A stretch of DNA of 9,662 nucleotides from an uncultured Ruaniaceae bacterium (GCA_938004115.1 CALKWS010000290.1:1-9662), one strand, 5' to 3'; shown: positions 1-5,895, counted from the stretch's first letter. Translations and numbers: made by a program. The notes: generated by a model from the letters alone, not told the origin.

Positions 1-657
1 TTGGACACCCTCGCCCAGGACGTGGAGATCGACGCCGTCAAGATCGGCATGCTGGGCGGAGCCGCGGCGGTGGAGGCGATCGCCTCCTGGTTGGGCCGCA
101 CCCCCGTGCCGTACGTGGTGCTGGACCCGGTGATGGTTGCGACCAGCGGCGACCGGCTGCTGGACCTGGAGGCCGAACAATGGCTCACCGACCTGATGCC
201 GCGTGCGGACCTGGTCACTCCCAACGTGGCCGAGTTGGCCGTACTCAGTTCGATCGCCTCCCCCAGGGCGGGCACCACACAGGAGTGGGCGCCGGCACAG
301 GACTGGGACGAGGCCGTGGCGCAGGCACGGATCGTGGCGAACAGGTACGGCGTGCAGGTGCTGGCCAAGGGCGGCCACCTACCCGGTGAGCGGGCCACCG
401 ATGTGCTGGTGCGACCCGACGGGCAGACCACCACGATCAGCGTGCCGTGGGTACATACCCGCAGCACCCACGGCACCGGTTGCTCGCTGTCCTCGGCGAT
501 CGCGGCCCACGTGGCGACCACCGGCGGGGACTGGGAGGCCGCCATCCGGCGTGCCAAGGACTGGCTCACCGCCGCCCTGCAGGGGGCCGAGCGCCTCGAG
601 GTCGGCTCGGGCCATGGTCCGCTGCACCACTTCGCCACGGCGCCGTCGGCCAACTGA
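1..657 (+). CDS. thiD: Hydroxymethylpyrimidine/phosphomethylpyrimidine kinase, C-terminal part (5' end outside window)
   Basis: This is the ThiD kinase of thiamine synthesis. It phosphorylates 4-amino-5-hydroxymethyl-2-methylpyrimidine and then its monophosphate, giving the pyrophosphate that ThiE joins to the thiazole; it is cytosolic. The frame is open from the first base, and the first codon (TTG) lies inside the conserved region just before DAVKIGML (residues 11-18 of the visible part), so it is an internal Leu and not the start. Family signatures follow: DPVMVATSGDRLL (42-54), TPN near 73-75, AKGGH (122-126) and the phosphate-binding THGTGCSLSSAIAAH (156-170), where Cys161 sits at the conserved anion-hole position. 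Family members are about 260-280 residues, so roughly 50-60 N-terminal residues are missing. Because its start is not visible, the operon and any upstream TPP riboswitch cannot be judged. It converges on the YczE-like gene 56 bp downstream. Confidence 0.95.
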   Translation: MDTLAQDVEIDAVKIGMLGGAAAVEAIASWLGRTPVPYVVLDPVMVATSGDRLLDLEAEQWLTDLMPRADLVTPNVAELAVLSSIASPRAGTTQEWAPAQDWDEAVAQARIVANRYGVQVLAKGGHLPGERATDVLVRPDGQTTTISVPWVHTRSTHGTGCSLSSAIAAHVATTGGDWEAAIRRAKDWLTAALQGAERLEVGSGHGPLHHFATAPSAN

Positions 658-662
658 GGGCA

Positions 663-704
663 GCGGGACCCGCGGCCACCGGAGCGAGCATCCGGGTCCG
701 GATG
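663..704. terminator. Weak inverted repeats at the thiD / YczE-like convergent junction
   Basis: The 56-bp gap between the two converging stop codons holds two short GC-rich inverted repeats: GCGGG-A-CCCGC at 663-673 and CATCCG-GGTC-CGGATG at 689-704. No T-rich run follows on either strand, so neither is a canonical Rho-independent terminator. A stem alone may suffice in a very GC-rich actinobacterium, but this is inference. Confidence 0.3.
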
Positions 705-713
705 ACTGCTGCC

Positions 714-1424
714 TCAGTCCCGCCGCGGCCCGCCGTCGTCGCGGGGTGTGGGATGGACCGGACCCACCCGGATCGCCAGGTGCGGCAAGAAGAACTGGGT
801 CAACGGCCCGGTGGAGAACGCAAACAGCACCGTGGCCACCCCGATCACACCGCCCAGGAGCCACCCGACCAACGCCACCGTCACCTCGATCCCGGTACGG
901 ACCACGCGCAGGCTCACCGGCAGCAGCCGGGACAGCGCCGTCGTCAGGCCATCACGCGGGCCGGGGCCGAGTTGGGCACCGATATACATCGCCGTGCCCA
1001 CCCCGTTGATCACGATCCCGCCGAGCATGAACGCGATGCGCCAGCCCAGGTGTTCCGCCGGCGGTAGGACCAGCAGGGTCAGGTCCAGCACCACGCCGAT
1101 CCACAGTGCGTTCGCGATCGTGCCGAGCCCGGGCATCTCCCGCATCGGGATCCACAGCAACAGCAGCAGCAGGGACACCCCGACCACCACGGTGCCGATG
1201 GTCACCGGTAGGTGGCGGGCGATTCCGTAGTGCAGCACGTCCCAGGGCAGCATGCCCAGACCGCTCTGGATGAGCATCGCCATCGAGATGCCGAACAGCG
1301 TCAGCCCGGTGAACAGGCTGAGCAGCCGCAACGGGAGCCGGCCGGCGCGCAACTGCTGGGCCGGAGTCATCCGCTGCAGTCCCAGATCCTCCAATGATCG
1401 ACGCACGCTCGAATCGTGCCACAC
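714..1424 (-). CDS. YczE-like integral membrane protein (YitT/YczE group), function unknown
   Basis: This is a polytopic inner-membrane protein of 236 codons from the GTG at 1424. Hydrophobic segments lie at about residues 32-53, 76-94, 103-121, 129-149 and 178-203. Two conserved loop motifs typical of actinobacterial YczE-like proteins are present: SGLGMLPWDVLHYGIA (54-69) after the first helix, and LGPGPRDGL (152-160) after the fourth. Family members are annotated only as membrane proteins; a transport role is often guessed, and I assign no substrate. The start is uncertain. GTG 1424 has a GGGGAC some 15 nt upstream and a possible -10 hexamer TATCCA, but no well-placed ribosome site. ATG at 1370 (residue 19) would begin just before the conserved core and give 218 residues. 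The C-terminal tail is charged and Pro-rich. It is divergent from the VOC gene and convergent with thiD. Confidence 0.85.
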   Translation of the reverse strand: MWHDSSVRRSLEDLGLQRMTPAQQLRAGRLPLRLLSLFTGLTLFGISMAMLIQSGLGMLPWDVLHYGIARHLPVTIGTVVVGVSLLLLLLWIPMREMPGLGTIANALWIGVVLDLTLLVLPPAEHLGWRIAFMLGGIVINGVGTAMYIGAQLGPGPRDGLTTALSRLLPVSLRVVRTGIEVTVALVGWLLGGVIGVATVLFAFSTGPLTQFFLPHLAIRVGPVHPTPRDDGGPRRD

Positions 1425-1622
1425 CGGCGCCGATGGATAGTCCCCGGTACGCCCGGCACCGCGACCGGCCGCTACCTACAGACGCCGGGCACACTCGGAG
1501 TGGGGAAGGCATTGCGGCGGGCCGCCCGAACATGCAGCATGACGACAAGCAACCACCTGGGTGCCGCGGCCCCGAGGGTCCGCCGCACGGGGTTCCCCAC
1601 CGACCGCAACGAGGAGGTCGCT
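1425..1622. other. Divergent spacer between the YczE-like and VOC genes
   Basis: About 200 bp separate the two likely start codons. An open frame in phase with the VOC gene extends back to 1416, but its translation here is Arg/Pro/Thr-rich and low in complexity, with no ribosome site before its upstream ATG codons at 1416 and 1539, so I read it as non-coding. The promoters of both genes should lie here. I see no confident -35/-10 pair, only a possible TATCCA on the minus strand about 10 nt before the GTG at 1424. Confidence 0.4.
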
Positions 1623-2078
1623 GTGCGCGAGGAGTCCGGCCGGCGCGAGGATCCCGGCCGGCGTGAGGATCCTTCCCCGGCACCGGCCCGCCGCCCATGG
1701 ATGCGGCTCACCTCGGTCACGATCTCAACTCCCGCACCGGCTGAACTCGCCGGCTTCCACGCACGGTTACTCGGCTGGCAGGTGACCGCCGAGGAAGAGG
1801 AGGACGGCACGGTCGGGTGGGCCCAGGTGAAACCCCAGGTGTCTGCGGACGGTCCGACCCTGAACTTCGAGTTCGAACGCCACTTCACACGGCCGGTGTG
1901 GCCCGCCGTCGCCGGCGCGCAGCGGGCCACCGAGCACCTGGACATCTGGGTGCGGGACCTGCCCGCGTCCGTGCAGTGGGCACTGTCGTGCGGAGCGGAG
2001 CTAGCCGAGTTCCAACCGCAGCAGGACGTCCGCGTCCTCTTCGATCCGCACGGGCACCCGTTCTGCCTGTTCACCTGA
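1623..2078 (+). CDS. VOC / glyoxalase-like domain protein
   Basis: This is a single-domain member of the vicinal-oxygen-chelate superfamily (glyoxalase/bleomycin-resistance/dioxygenase fold), 151 residues; the substrate is unknown. Landmarks are the opening strand MRLTSVTISTPAPAELAGFH (27-46), ARLLGW (47-52), EHLDIWVRDL (104-113) and the closing DPHGHPFCLF (141-150), typical of small actinobacterial VOC proteins. His105 and the His143/His145 region are plausible metal-side residues, not proven ligands. I chose GTG 1623 because GAGGAGG at 1611-1617 lies 5 nt before it, the best ribosome site in the neighbourhood. This leaves a 26-residue basic/acidic tail with a duplicated GRREDP before the fold. 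ATG 1701 (residue 27) would give a bare domain of 125 residues but has no ribosome site. Many homologues start near that Met, so the tail may be a recent addition. The gene is monocistronic and converges on hsp20. Confidence 0.82.
   Translation: MREESGRREDPGRREDPSPAPARRPWMRLTSVTISTPAPAELAGFHARLLGWQVTAEEEEDGTVGWAQVKPQVSADGPTLNFEFERHFTRPVWPAVAGAQRATEHLDIWVRDLPASVQWALSCGAELAEFQPQQDVRVLFDPHGHPFCLFT
1636..1671 (+). repeat. Two 18-bp tandem repeats inside the VOC gene
   Basis: Units at 1636-1653 and 1654-1671 differ at one base (C to T at the 11th position). In frame they encode a duplicated six-residue GRREDP block in the N-terminal tail. The preceding bases (GCGCGAGGAGTCCGG) look like a decayed partial unit. 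The likely origin is replication slippage. Confidence 0.75.
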
Positions 2079-2115
2079 GTGCCTGTCACCTGGGCTGCGC
2101 TCACCTGAGTGGCGT
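2071..2115. repeat. Three 15-bp tandem repeats spanning the VOC stop codon
   Basis: TCACCTG recurs at 2071, 2086 and 2101, an exact 15-bp period. The units are TCACCTGAGTGCCTG, TCACCTGGGCTGCGC and TCACCTGAGTGGCGT. The VOC stop codon (TGA, 2076-2078) is inside the first unit, so the array grew from the end of the coding sequence into the spacer or the reverse. Confidence 0.7.
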
Positions 2116-2150
2116 GTTCCCTCGAGCCGGACGCGCAGAGCCGATCGCGG

Positions 2151-2231
2151 GCACACGCGCGGGCAGGACAAGCGGGGACACACGCGCGGGCAGGACAAGC
2201 GGGGGCACACCCGCGGACAGAACAAAAGCCG
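2151..2231. repeat. 27-bp tandem repeat array (about three units) between VOC and hsp20
   Basis: Units lie at 2151-2177, 2178-2204 and 2205-2231. The first two differ at one base and share the core CACACGCGCGGGCAGGACAA; the third is diverged and runs into the terminator stem. The array is intergenic, between two converging genes. Its core GCGGGCAGGAC also occurs in the 16-bp array at 5812-5895. Confidence 0.8.
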
Positions 2232-2253
2232 GCAACCGTCATGGTTGCCGGCT
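2227..2253 (-). terminator. Rho-independent terminator of hsp20
   Basis: This is a perfect 11-bp inverted repeat, AGCCGGCAACC (2227-2237) and GGTTGCCGGCT (2243-2253), with a 5-nt loop. Read on the minus strand, the stem runs directly into TTTTGTTCTG, so it is a canonical intrinsic terminator 15 bp after the hsp20 stop. On the plus strand no T run follows the stem, although the hairpin could still slow or stop transcription from the VOC gene. Confidence 0.88.
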
Positions 2254-2268
2254 CGGGGTTCAGGTGAC

Positions 2269-2718
2269 TCAGCCGGCGCTGATCTCGATCCGGCGAGCCT
2301 GGGCCGGGACGGCCTTGCCGATGCGCAACTCCAGAACTCCGTCGCGCAGCGTGGCTTCCACCTTGTCCTCGTCCACATCGCCGGGCAGCCGGACCCGGTA
2401 GAGGAACTCACCGGTGCGCCGGGTCTGCCGGCGCAGGATGCCCACGCGTTCGCGCTCCTTGGCTTCTCCGCGGATCGTCAACTCATTGTCGTTCAGTTCC
2501 ACGGAAACATCGTCGCGCTTCACGCCGGGCAGTTCTGCTTCGACCACGAATGCGTCGTCGGTCTCTTCGATGTCGACCGGCGGGGTCCACCCCGTGAATC
2601 CGTTCAGCGACGCGGGCTCGAACGCGGATTCAAGCATCTGGGACATGCGTCGGTGCATGTCATCGATCTCTCGGAACGGGTTCCACAATTGCAGGTCATT
2701 GCGTGCCAATGTCAACAC
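2269..2718 (-). CDS. Hsp20 / alpha-crystallin family small heat-shock protein
   Basis: This is an ATP-independent holdase chaperone that forms cytosolic oligomers and keeps unfolding proteins soluble for DnaK/ClpB refolding. Numbered from GTG 2718 it has 149 residues. The N-terminal arm contains WNPFREIDDMHRRM (12-25). The alpha-crystallin domain covers about 44-134, with WTPPVDIEETDD (44-55), the ELPGV motif (62-66) and the DGVLEL strand (126-131). The C-terminal tail carries the I-x-I dimer-docking motif (Ile144-Glu-Ile146). The start needs care: AGGAGG (2725 to 2720 on the minus strand) is only 1 nt from GTG 2718. TTG at 2715 is 4 nt away and TTG at 2709 is 10 nt away, so one of these may be used; the fold is unaffected. 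The gene is monocistronic, with its own terminator and an AT-richer upstream region, suggesting independent stress control. Confidence 0.95.
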   Translation of the reverse strand: MLTLARNDLQLWNPFREIDDMHRRMSQMLESAFEPASLNGFTGWTPPVDIEETDDAFVVEAELPGVKRDDVSVELNDNELTIRGEAKERERVGILRRQTRRTGEFLYRVRLPGDVDEDKVEATLRDGVLELRIGKAVPAQARRIEISAG

Positions 2719-2743
2719 ACCTCCTAGGGTCTAGTAGCGGGCC

Positions 2744-2784
2744 TTTCACTAAGTACAGCGCATTTAGGGCGGGATTTATTCCCG
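2744..2784 (-). promoter_or_regulatory. Probable hsp20 promoter region with inverted repeat and GGGAATA element
   Basis: This is the most AT-rich stretch in the hsp20/yihY divergent spacer. It contains the inverted repeat CGGGA-N5-TCCCG (2770-2784). On the minus strand GGGAATA (2783 to 2777) resembles the -35 element of SigE/SigH/SigR-type ECF sigma factors, which are known to drive hsp20 homologues in other actinobacteria. The expected GTT at 18-19 nt is not there; the nearest match is GTAC about 21 nt downstream. I found no HAIR (HspR) or CIRCE (HrcA) site. Confidence 0.4.
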
Positions 2785-2844
2785 GGCGGGCAATGACTGC
2801 CTATCGCTTGCCCCTGCTGGTCGCCATGTCTCCCGAAGAGTTCA

Positions 2845-2867
2845 GGTCACACTCCGGTCACGACCGG
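2845..2867. promoter_or_regulatory. Possible operator: GGTCAC direct repeat and CCGGTC/GACCGG palindrome
   Basis: GGTCAC occurs at 2845-2850 and 2856-2861, exactly 11 bp apart, about one helical turn. The second copy is part of the inverted repeat CCGGTC-AC-GACCGG (2854-2867). It lies in the divergent spacer about 90 bp before the yihY start and could bind a dimeric regulator; no specific factor can be named. Confidence 0.35.
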
Positions 2868-2954
2868 CACCTTGGGCGAGGGCCTCCCGTGGCCTCGGTG
2901 TGCGGCGTGCCATCCTGGGGGCTGGGCGGGTGCGCAGATGAGCGGGGAGTTGGC

Positions 2955-4289
2955 GTGTTGTTCGTGGCTGTGGTGCTCAGCGGGTTCGTCGTAGCCGCTG
3001 CCACCCGGCGCTGGTCGCCGGTGCGGCGGTGGATCAGCCCCGCGGCCACCACGCTACTGGCGGTTTTCGGCGCGTTCACGGCGGGCCTGAGTCTGATGGA
3101 TATCGCCACCGGCCCGTGGCGCCCGGCCCTGACCCTCGCCGGTGCGCTGGCTACTGCGGTGCTGCTGGTGCACCTCGGTGCGGCGGTGAACCGGTACGTC
3201 TTCGACCCGATCCGCACCCGCCGCGCCCAACGCTCCCAGGACCAGGATCTGCTCACCCGCCTCCAGGAACGGTTGGAGCACCGCAGCAGACCGGACAGCC
3301 GCATCAACGTCGTCTCCTTGACCTTCCGCGCCATCCGGCGGATCCAGGAGGTACGCGTGACCGGTCTGGCAGCGGAGATGACGTATTACGGCCTGATCTC
3401 CCTGGTGCCGCTGGCCCTGGCGCTCGGCTCCAGCCTGGGTTTCCTGGAGCGCGTGCTGGGCGCGGACCAGGTCGAGCGGATCGAGAGCACCCTGGTCGAT
3501 GCCGTCGCCACCATCTTCGCCTCCGACGTCACCGACGACGTGCTCGTGCCGTTGATCGAAGGGTTGCTCGAACAGGAGCGCACCGGGGTGGCGATCGGAA
3601 GCGTGCTGGTGGCGCTGTGGTTGGCGAGCCGGATGTTCCGGGCCGCGATCCGCGCCCTGGATGACGCCTACGCGGTGGACGAACGGCGGTCCTTCCTCGG
3701 TCTGCAGGTGCTGGGCCTGGCCCTGGCCGGCGGCGCGGTGGTGACCCTGATCGTGCTGGTGTCCATGGTGGTGGTGGGTCCGCTGCTGGGCGGGGGCCAA
3801 CAGATCGCCGACCAGTTCGGCTTCGGCGGGTTCTTCGAGGTGGCGTGGGCCGTGCTGCGGTGGCCGGCGGTAGCGGCGGTCACCGCGGCGTACCTGACCA
3901 TCCTGTACCGCTTCGGCCCGAACATCGACACCGTGTGGACCCGCTGCCTGCCAGGTGCGGTACTGGGCACGGTGCTGTTGATCGCGATCTCGCTCGGGTT
4001 CGGCCAGTACCTGGCGTACACCGGCACCTCGGTGCTGGAGGGCGAGACGGTCCAGGACACCGCGGTCCAGGCGGCGGCGCAGACGGTGGGACTCGTGCTC
4101 GCCGGGGTTCTGTGGATGTGGTTGAGCTCCATCGCGCTGCTCTCCGGCGGTGTGCTGAACGCCGAACTGGACGAGGAGGCACGCCCGGCCCAGCCCGCGT
4201 CGCAGAAGCACGACGGCGCAGCGGCCCGGAATACCGGCCTCACCCCGGCCCGGGTACCGGAGGGCGGAGCAGCCCCGGCGCGGGAGTGA
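2955..4289 (+). CDS. YihY/BrkB family inner-membrane protein with N-terminal membrane extension
   Basis: This is a polytopic membrane protein of the YihY/UPF0761 (BrkB) family, whose biochemical role is not settled; some homologues are described as transporters, and the old 'ribonuclease BN' label is wrong. I chose GTG 2955 because GGGGAG (2944-2949) lies 5 nt upstream and the first hydrophobic helix starts at once, giving 444 residues. The frame is open back to 2703, but that part looks non-coding. The YihY core spans about 122-405, with the conserved LAAEMTYYGLISLVPLAL (138-155), LWLASRMFRAAIRALDDAY (221-239), LYRFGPN (317-323) and GVLNAELDEE (399-408). Before the core there is an extra region of about 110 residues with hydrophobic stretches at about 2-17, 29-48 and 58-77, then a charged, probably helical linker (84-118). 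The 35-residue C-terminal tail is Ala/Pro-rich and looks disordered. It precedes the small efflux-type gene by 135 bp. Confidence 0.9.
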   Translation: MLFVAVVLSGFVVAAATRRWSPVRRWISPAATTLLAVFGAFTAGLSLMDIATGPWRPALTLAGALATAVLLVHLGAAVNRYVFDPIRTRRAQRSQDQDLLTRLQERLEHRSRPDSRINVVSLTFRAIRRIQEVRVTGLAAEMTYYGLISLVPLALALGSSLGFLERVLGADQVERIESTLVDAVATIFASDVTDDVLVPLIEGLLEQERTGVAIGSVLVALWLASRMFRAAIRALDDAYAVDERRSFLGLQVLGLALAGGAVVTLIVLVSMVVVGPLLGGGQQIADQFGFGGFFEVAWAVLRWPAVAAVTAAYLTILYRFGPNIDTVWTRCLPGAVLGTVLLIAISLGFGQYLAYTGTSVLEGETVQDTAVQAAAQTVGLVLAGVLWMWLSSIALLSGGVLNAELDEEARPAQPASQKHDGAAARNTGLTPARVPEGGAAPARE

Positions 4290-4308
4290 CCCCGGCCCGG
4301 CGCCCGGT

Positions 4309-4324
4309 CATGACGGCCGTCATG
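4309..4324. promoter_or_regulatory. 16-bp perfect palindrome after yihY
   Basis: CATGACGGCCGTCATG is a perfect palindrome 20 bp after the yihY stop and about 100 bp before the next start codon. With no loop it fits a dimeric protein-binding site better than an RNA hairpin, and no T run follows, so a terminator is less likely. It may control the small efflux-type gene; the regulator is unknown. Confidence 0.4.
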
Positions 4325-4360
4325 GCTCACCCGTGCAGATCGCACGCCAAGGGTGGCGCT

Positions 4361-4380
4361 GGCGCACTACTGCATGCGCC
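4361..4380. repeat. Inverted repeat GGCGCA-N8-TGCGCC
   Basis: This 6-bp stem with an 8-nt loop lies 44 bp before the start of the small efflux-type gene. It may be part of its leader or an operator, or chance in GC-rich DNA. Confidence 0.25.
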
Positions 4381-4424
4381 GATCCGGCCCGAGGCTGGAG
4401 GCACCCCACCAGGAGGAGCCCGCG

Positions 4425-4901
4425 ATGGAACAGTCCTTTGCCGATCTGCAATCCTTCGTCGCCGAGTTGGGTCCGGTGGTGTCCGTGCTGGCCGTGACCG
4501 TGCTGGGCGGCATCCCGTTCATCGAGTCCTATTTCGGTACCGTGCTGGGTGCGTTGGCCGGGGTGCCGCTACCGCTGGCGCTAGGGGCGGCGCTGGTCGG
4601 TAACACGGCCGCCGTCCTGGTGGCCGGCAGCCTTGGTGGTGCGATCGCCAGACGGCGGGAGGGCAGCGCCACCGCGGTCTCATCCCGGCGGGCGCGCATC
4701 GTGGCCCGGACGGACAAGTACGGCGTTCCGATCGCCTCGCTGCTCGCGCCGACGGTGTTCGCGATCTCCCTGACCACGTTCATCATGACCAGCGTCGGCT
4801 ACGGCCGCAGGCGCGTGATCGTGTGGCAGATCGCCGCTGCGGTGGTGTGGGGCGCGGGGATGGCCGCTGCCTTCGCCGGGATGTCCTCCCTGGCGCCGTA
4901 G
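4425..4901 (+). CDS. Small multi-pass membrane protein of the 'small multidrug efflux' type
   Basis: This is a membrane protein of 158 residues. ATG 4425 is preceded by AGGAGG at 4411-4416, 8 nt away, so this start is firm even though the frame opens earlier at 4353. Hydrophobic segments lie at about residues 14-33, 38-58, 59-76, 100-122 and 129-152. The motif GGIPFIESYFGTVLGALAG (28-46) and the VWQIAAAVVWG stretch (133-143) match a group of actinobacterial proteins usually annotated 'small multidrug efflux protein'. That name comes from weak similarity; no drug transport can be claimed from sequence. A charged cytosolic loop (76-99, rich in Arg) divides the two halves. It is followed by the Sir2 gene after 70 bp, which appears to have its own start signal, so an operon is not certain. 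Confidence 0.8.
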   Translation: MEQSFADLQSFVAELGPVVSVLAVTVLGGIPFIESYFGTVLGALAGVPLPLALGAALVGNTAAVLVAGSLGGAIARRREGSATAVSSRRARIVARTDKYGVPIASLLAPTVFAISLTTFIMTSVGYGRRRVIVWQIAAAVVWGAGMAAAFAGMSSLAP

Positions 4902-4958
4902 CACCGCACGCGTGTGCAGCCTCACCACCTGGGCGCCGCATCCGCGGGCGCGTTTCCG

Positions 4959-4964
4959 TAGGCT
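4959..4964 (+). promoter_or_regulatory. Probable -10 element of a leaderless Sir2 transcript
   Basis: TAGGCT fits the actinobacterial -10 pattern TANNNT and ends 7 nt before GTG 4972, the spacing expected when transcription begins at the start codon. There is no ribosome site before that codon and no recognisable -35 hexamer. Confidence 0.45.
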
Positions 4965-4971
4965 CACCAGG

Positions 4972-5802
4972 GTGAGCGATGAGTTCGAGCAGTTGGTGGA
5001 GTTGCTGCACGGTAAGCGCTGGACGGCGCTGACCGGTGCGGGCATGTCCACCGACTCCGGCATCCCGGACTACCGCGGGCCGGACTCCCCGCCGCGGAAG
5101 CCGATGACGTTCCAGCAATTCACCTCCGACCCGAACTTCCGGCGGCACTACTGGGCGCGCAACCACGTGGGCTGGCGGCACATGCGCACCACCCGTCCGA
5201 ACGCGGGCCATCGGGCACTGGCCGCGCTGGAGTCCGCGGACGTGGTCACCGGCGTGATCACCCAGAACGTGGACCTGCTGCACCAGGCCGCCGGCTCACG
5301 GAACGTGATCGACCTGCACGGCCACTACAACGCCGTCGTCTGCCTGAACTGCGGGCACCGGATGAGCCGGGCGGAACTGCACAGGGAACTGGAAGCGCTC
5401 AATCCCGGGTTCGCCGAACGCGTGGACGTCGAGGACGCGGAGATCGCCCCGGATGCGGACGCGGTGATCGAAGCCACCGAAGGGTTCCGGGTGCTGGACT
5501 GCCCGGTGTGCGGCGGGGTACTCAAACCGGACATCGTCTACTTCGGAGAGACCGTGCCCAAAGGCCGGGTGGCGAAGGCGTACGAGATGGTCGACGCCGG
5601 GGAGGCGCTCGTGGTGCTCGGGTCCTCGCTGGCCGTGATGTCCGGGCTGCGGTTCGTGCACCACGCCGCGCGCGAGGGGCAGCCGGTGGCGATCGTCAAC
5701 CGTGGTCCAACCCGCGGAGACGGGCACGCCACCGTCAAGGTGGATGCCGGAACCAGCGAGACGCTCACGGCCCTGCTCACCCGGCTACCGGCCCTGCTCT
5801 GA
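4972..5802 (+). CDS. Sir2 family NAD-dependent protein deacylase (sirtuin)
   Basis: This removes acyl groups from lysine side chains using NAD+, releasing nicotinamide and O-acyl-ADP-ribose; it is cytosolic. From GTG 4972 it has 276 residues. All catalytic landmarks are present: the NAD-binding TGAGMSTDSGIPDYRG (21-36), TQNVD (97-101), catalytic His116 in DLHG (114-117), two zinc Cys pairs (Cys124/Cys127 and Cys177/Cys180), KPDIVYFGE (185-193) and GSS (217-219). The STxSGIPDYRG and LKPDIVYFGE forms resemble class II (SIRT4-like) sirtuins, so the preferred acyl group may not be acetyl; that is inference. The zinc pairs are separated by 49 residues, with a helical acidic insert (about 133-170). 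The frame opens at 4912, but residues before GTG 4972 are not family-like and TAGGCT placed 7 nt before it suggests a leaderless start. It converges on tadA across a repeat array. Confidence 0.95.
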   Translation: MSDEFEQLVELLHGKRWTALTGAGMSTDSGIPDYRGPDSPPRKPMTFQQFTSDPNFRRHYWARNHVGWRHMRTTRPNAGHRALAALESADVVTGVITQNVDLLHQAAGSRNVIDLHGHYNAVVCLNCGHRMSRAELHRELEALNPGFAERVDVEDAEIAPDADAVIEATEGFRVLDCPVCGGVLKPDIVYFGETVPKGRVAKAYEMVDAGEALVVLGSSLAVMSGLRFVHHAAREGQPVAIVNRGPTRGDGHATVKVDAGTSETLTALLTRLPALL

Positions 5803-5811
5803 CCGGAGCGC

Positions 5812-5895
5812 CCCCGCGGGCGTGCACGACCCCCTGCGGGCACGACGCCCTGCGGGCAGGACGTCCTGCGGGCACGACGTCCTGCGGGCACGCCG
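5812..5895. repeat. 16-bp tandem repeat array between sir2 and tadA
   Basis: Four contiguous units, 5832-5847, 5848-5863, 5864-5879 and 5880-5895, follow the consensus YCCTGCGGGCACGACG with one or two changes each. A longer, decayed unit precedes them at about 5812-5831. The unit 2/3 boundary forms a 14-bp perfect palindrome, GCAGGACGTCCTGC (5856-5869). The units are directly adjacent with no spacers, so this is not a CRISPR. The array lies between converging stop codons and shares GCGGGCAGGAC with the array at 2151-2231. It may work as a structured transcription-stop region. Confidence 0.85.

Noticed and set aside
1..657. thiD starting at the first base (TTG as start codon)
   Set aside because: The conserved kinase region begins at once and about 50-60 N-terminal residues are missing compared with the family, so the gene begins upstream of the window.
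952..1698. Minus-strand open frame of 248 codons across the YczE-like/VOC spacer
   Set aside because: It overlaps two better-supported genes and its translation is Arg/Gly/Ala-rich without hydrophobic segments or motifs.
2719..2954. HspR (HAIR) or HrcA (CIRCE) operator before hsp20
   Set aside because: I looked for CTTGAGT-N7-ACTCAAG and TTAGCACTC-N9-GAGTGCTAA on both strands and found no acceptable match.
3054..4211. Minus-strand open frame of 385 codons opposite yihY
   Set aside because: Its product is Gln/His/Arg-rich with no family signature, and it mirrors the codon structure of yihY; this is a typical GC-rich shadow frame.
4290..4424. Translation of the small efflux-type gene from the upstream ATG at 4353
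   Set aside because: AGGAGG 8 nt before ATG 4425 and the start of the hydrophobic domain favour the later codon; the 24 extra residues are basic and not family-like.
5812..5895. CRISPR array
   Set aside because: The 16-bp units are directly adjacent with no unique spacers, and no cas gene is nearby.
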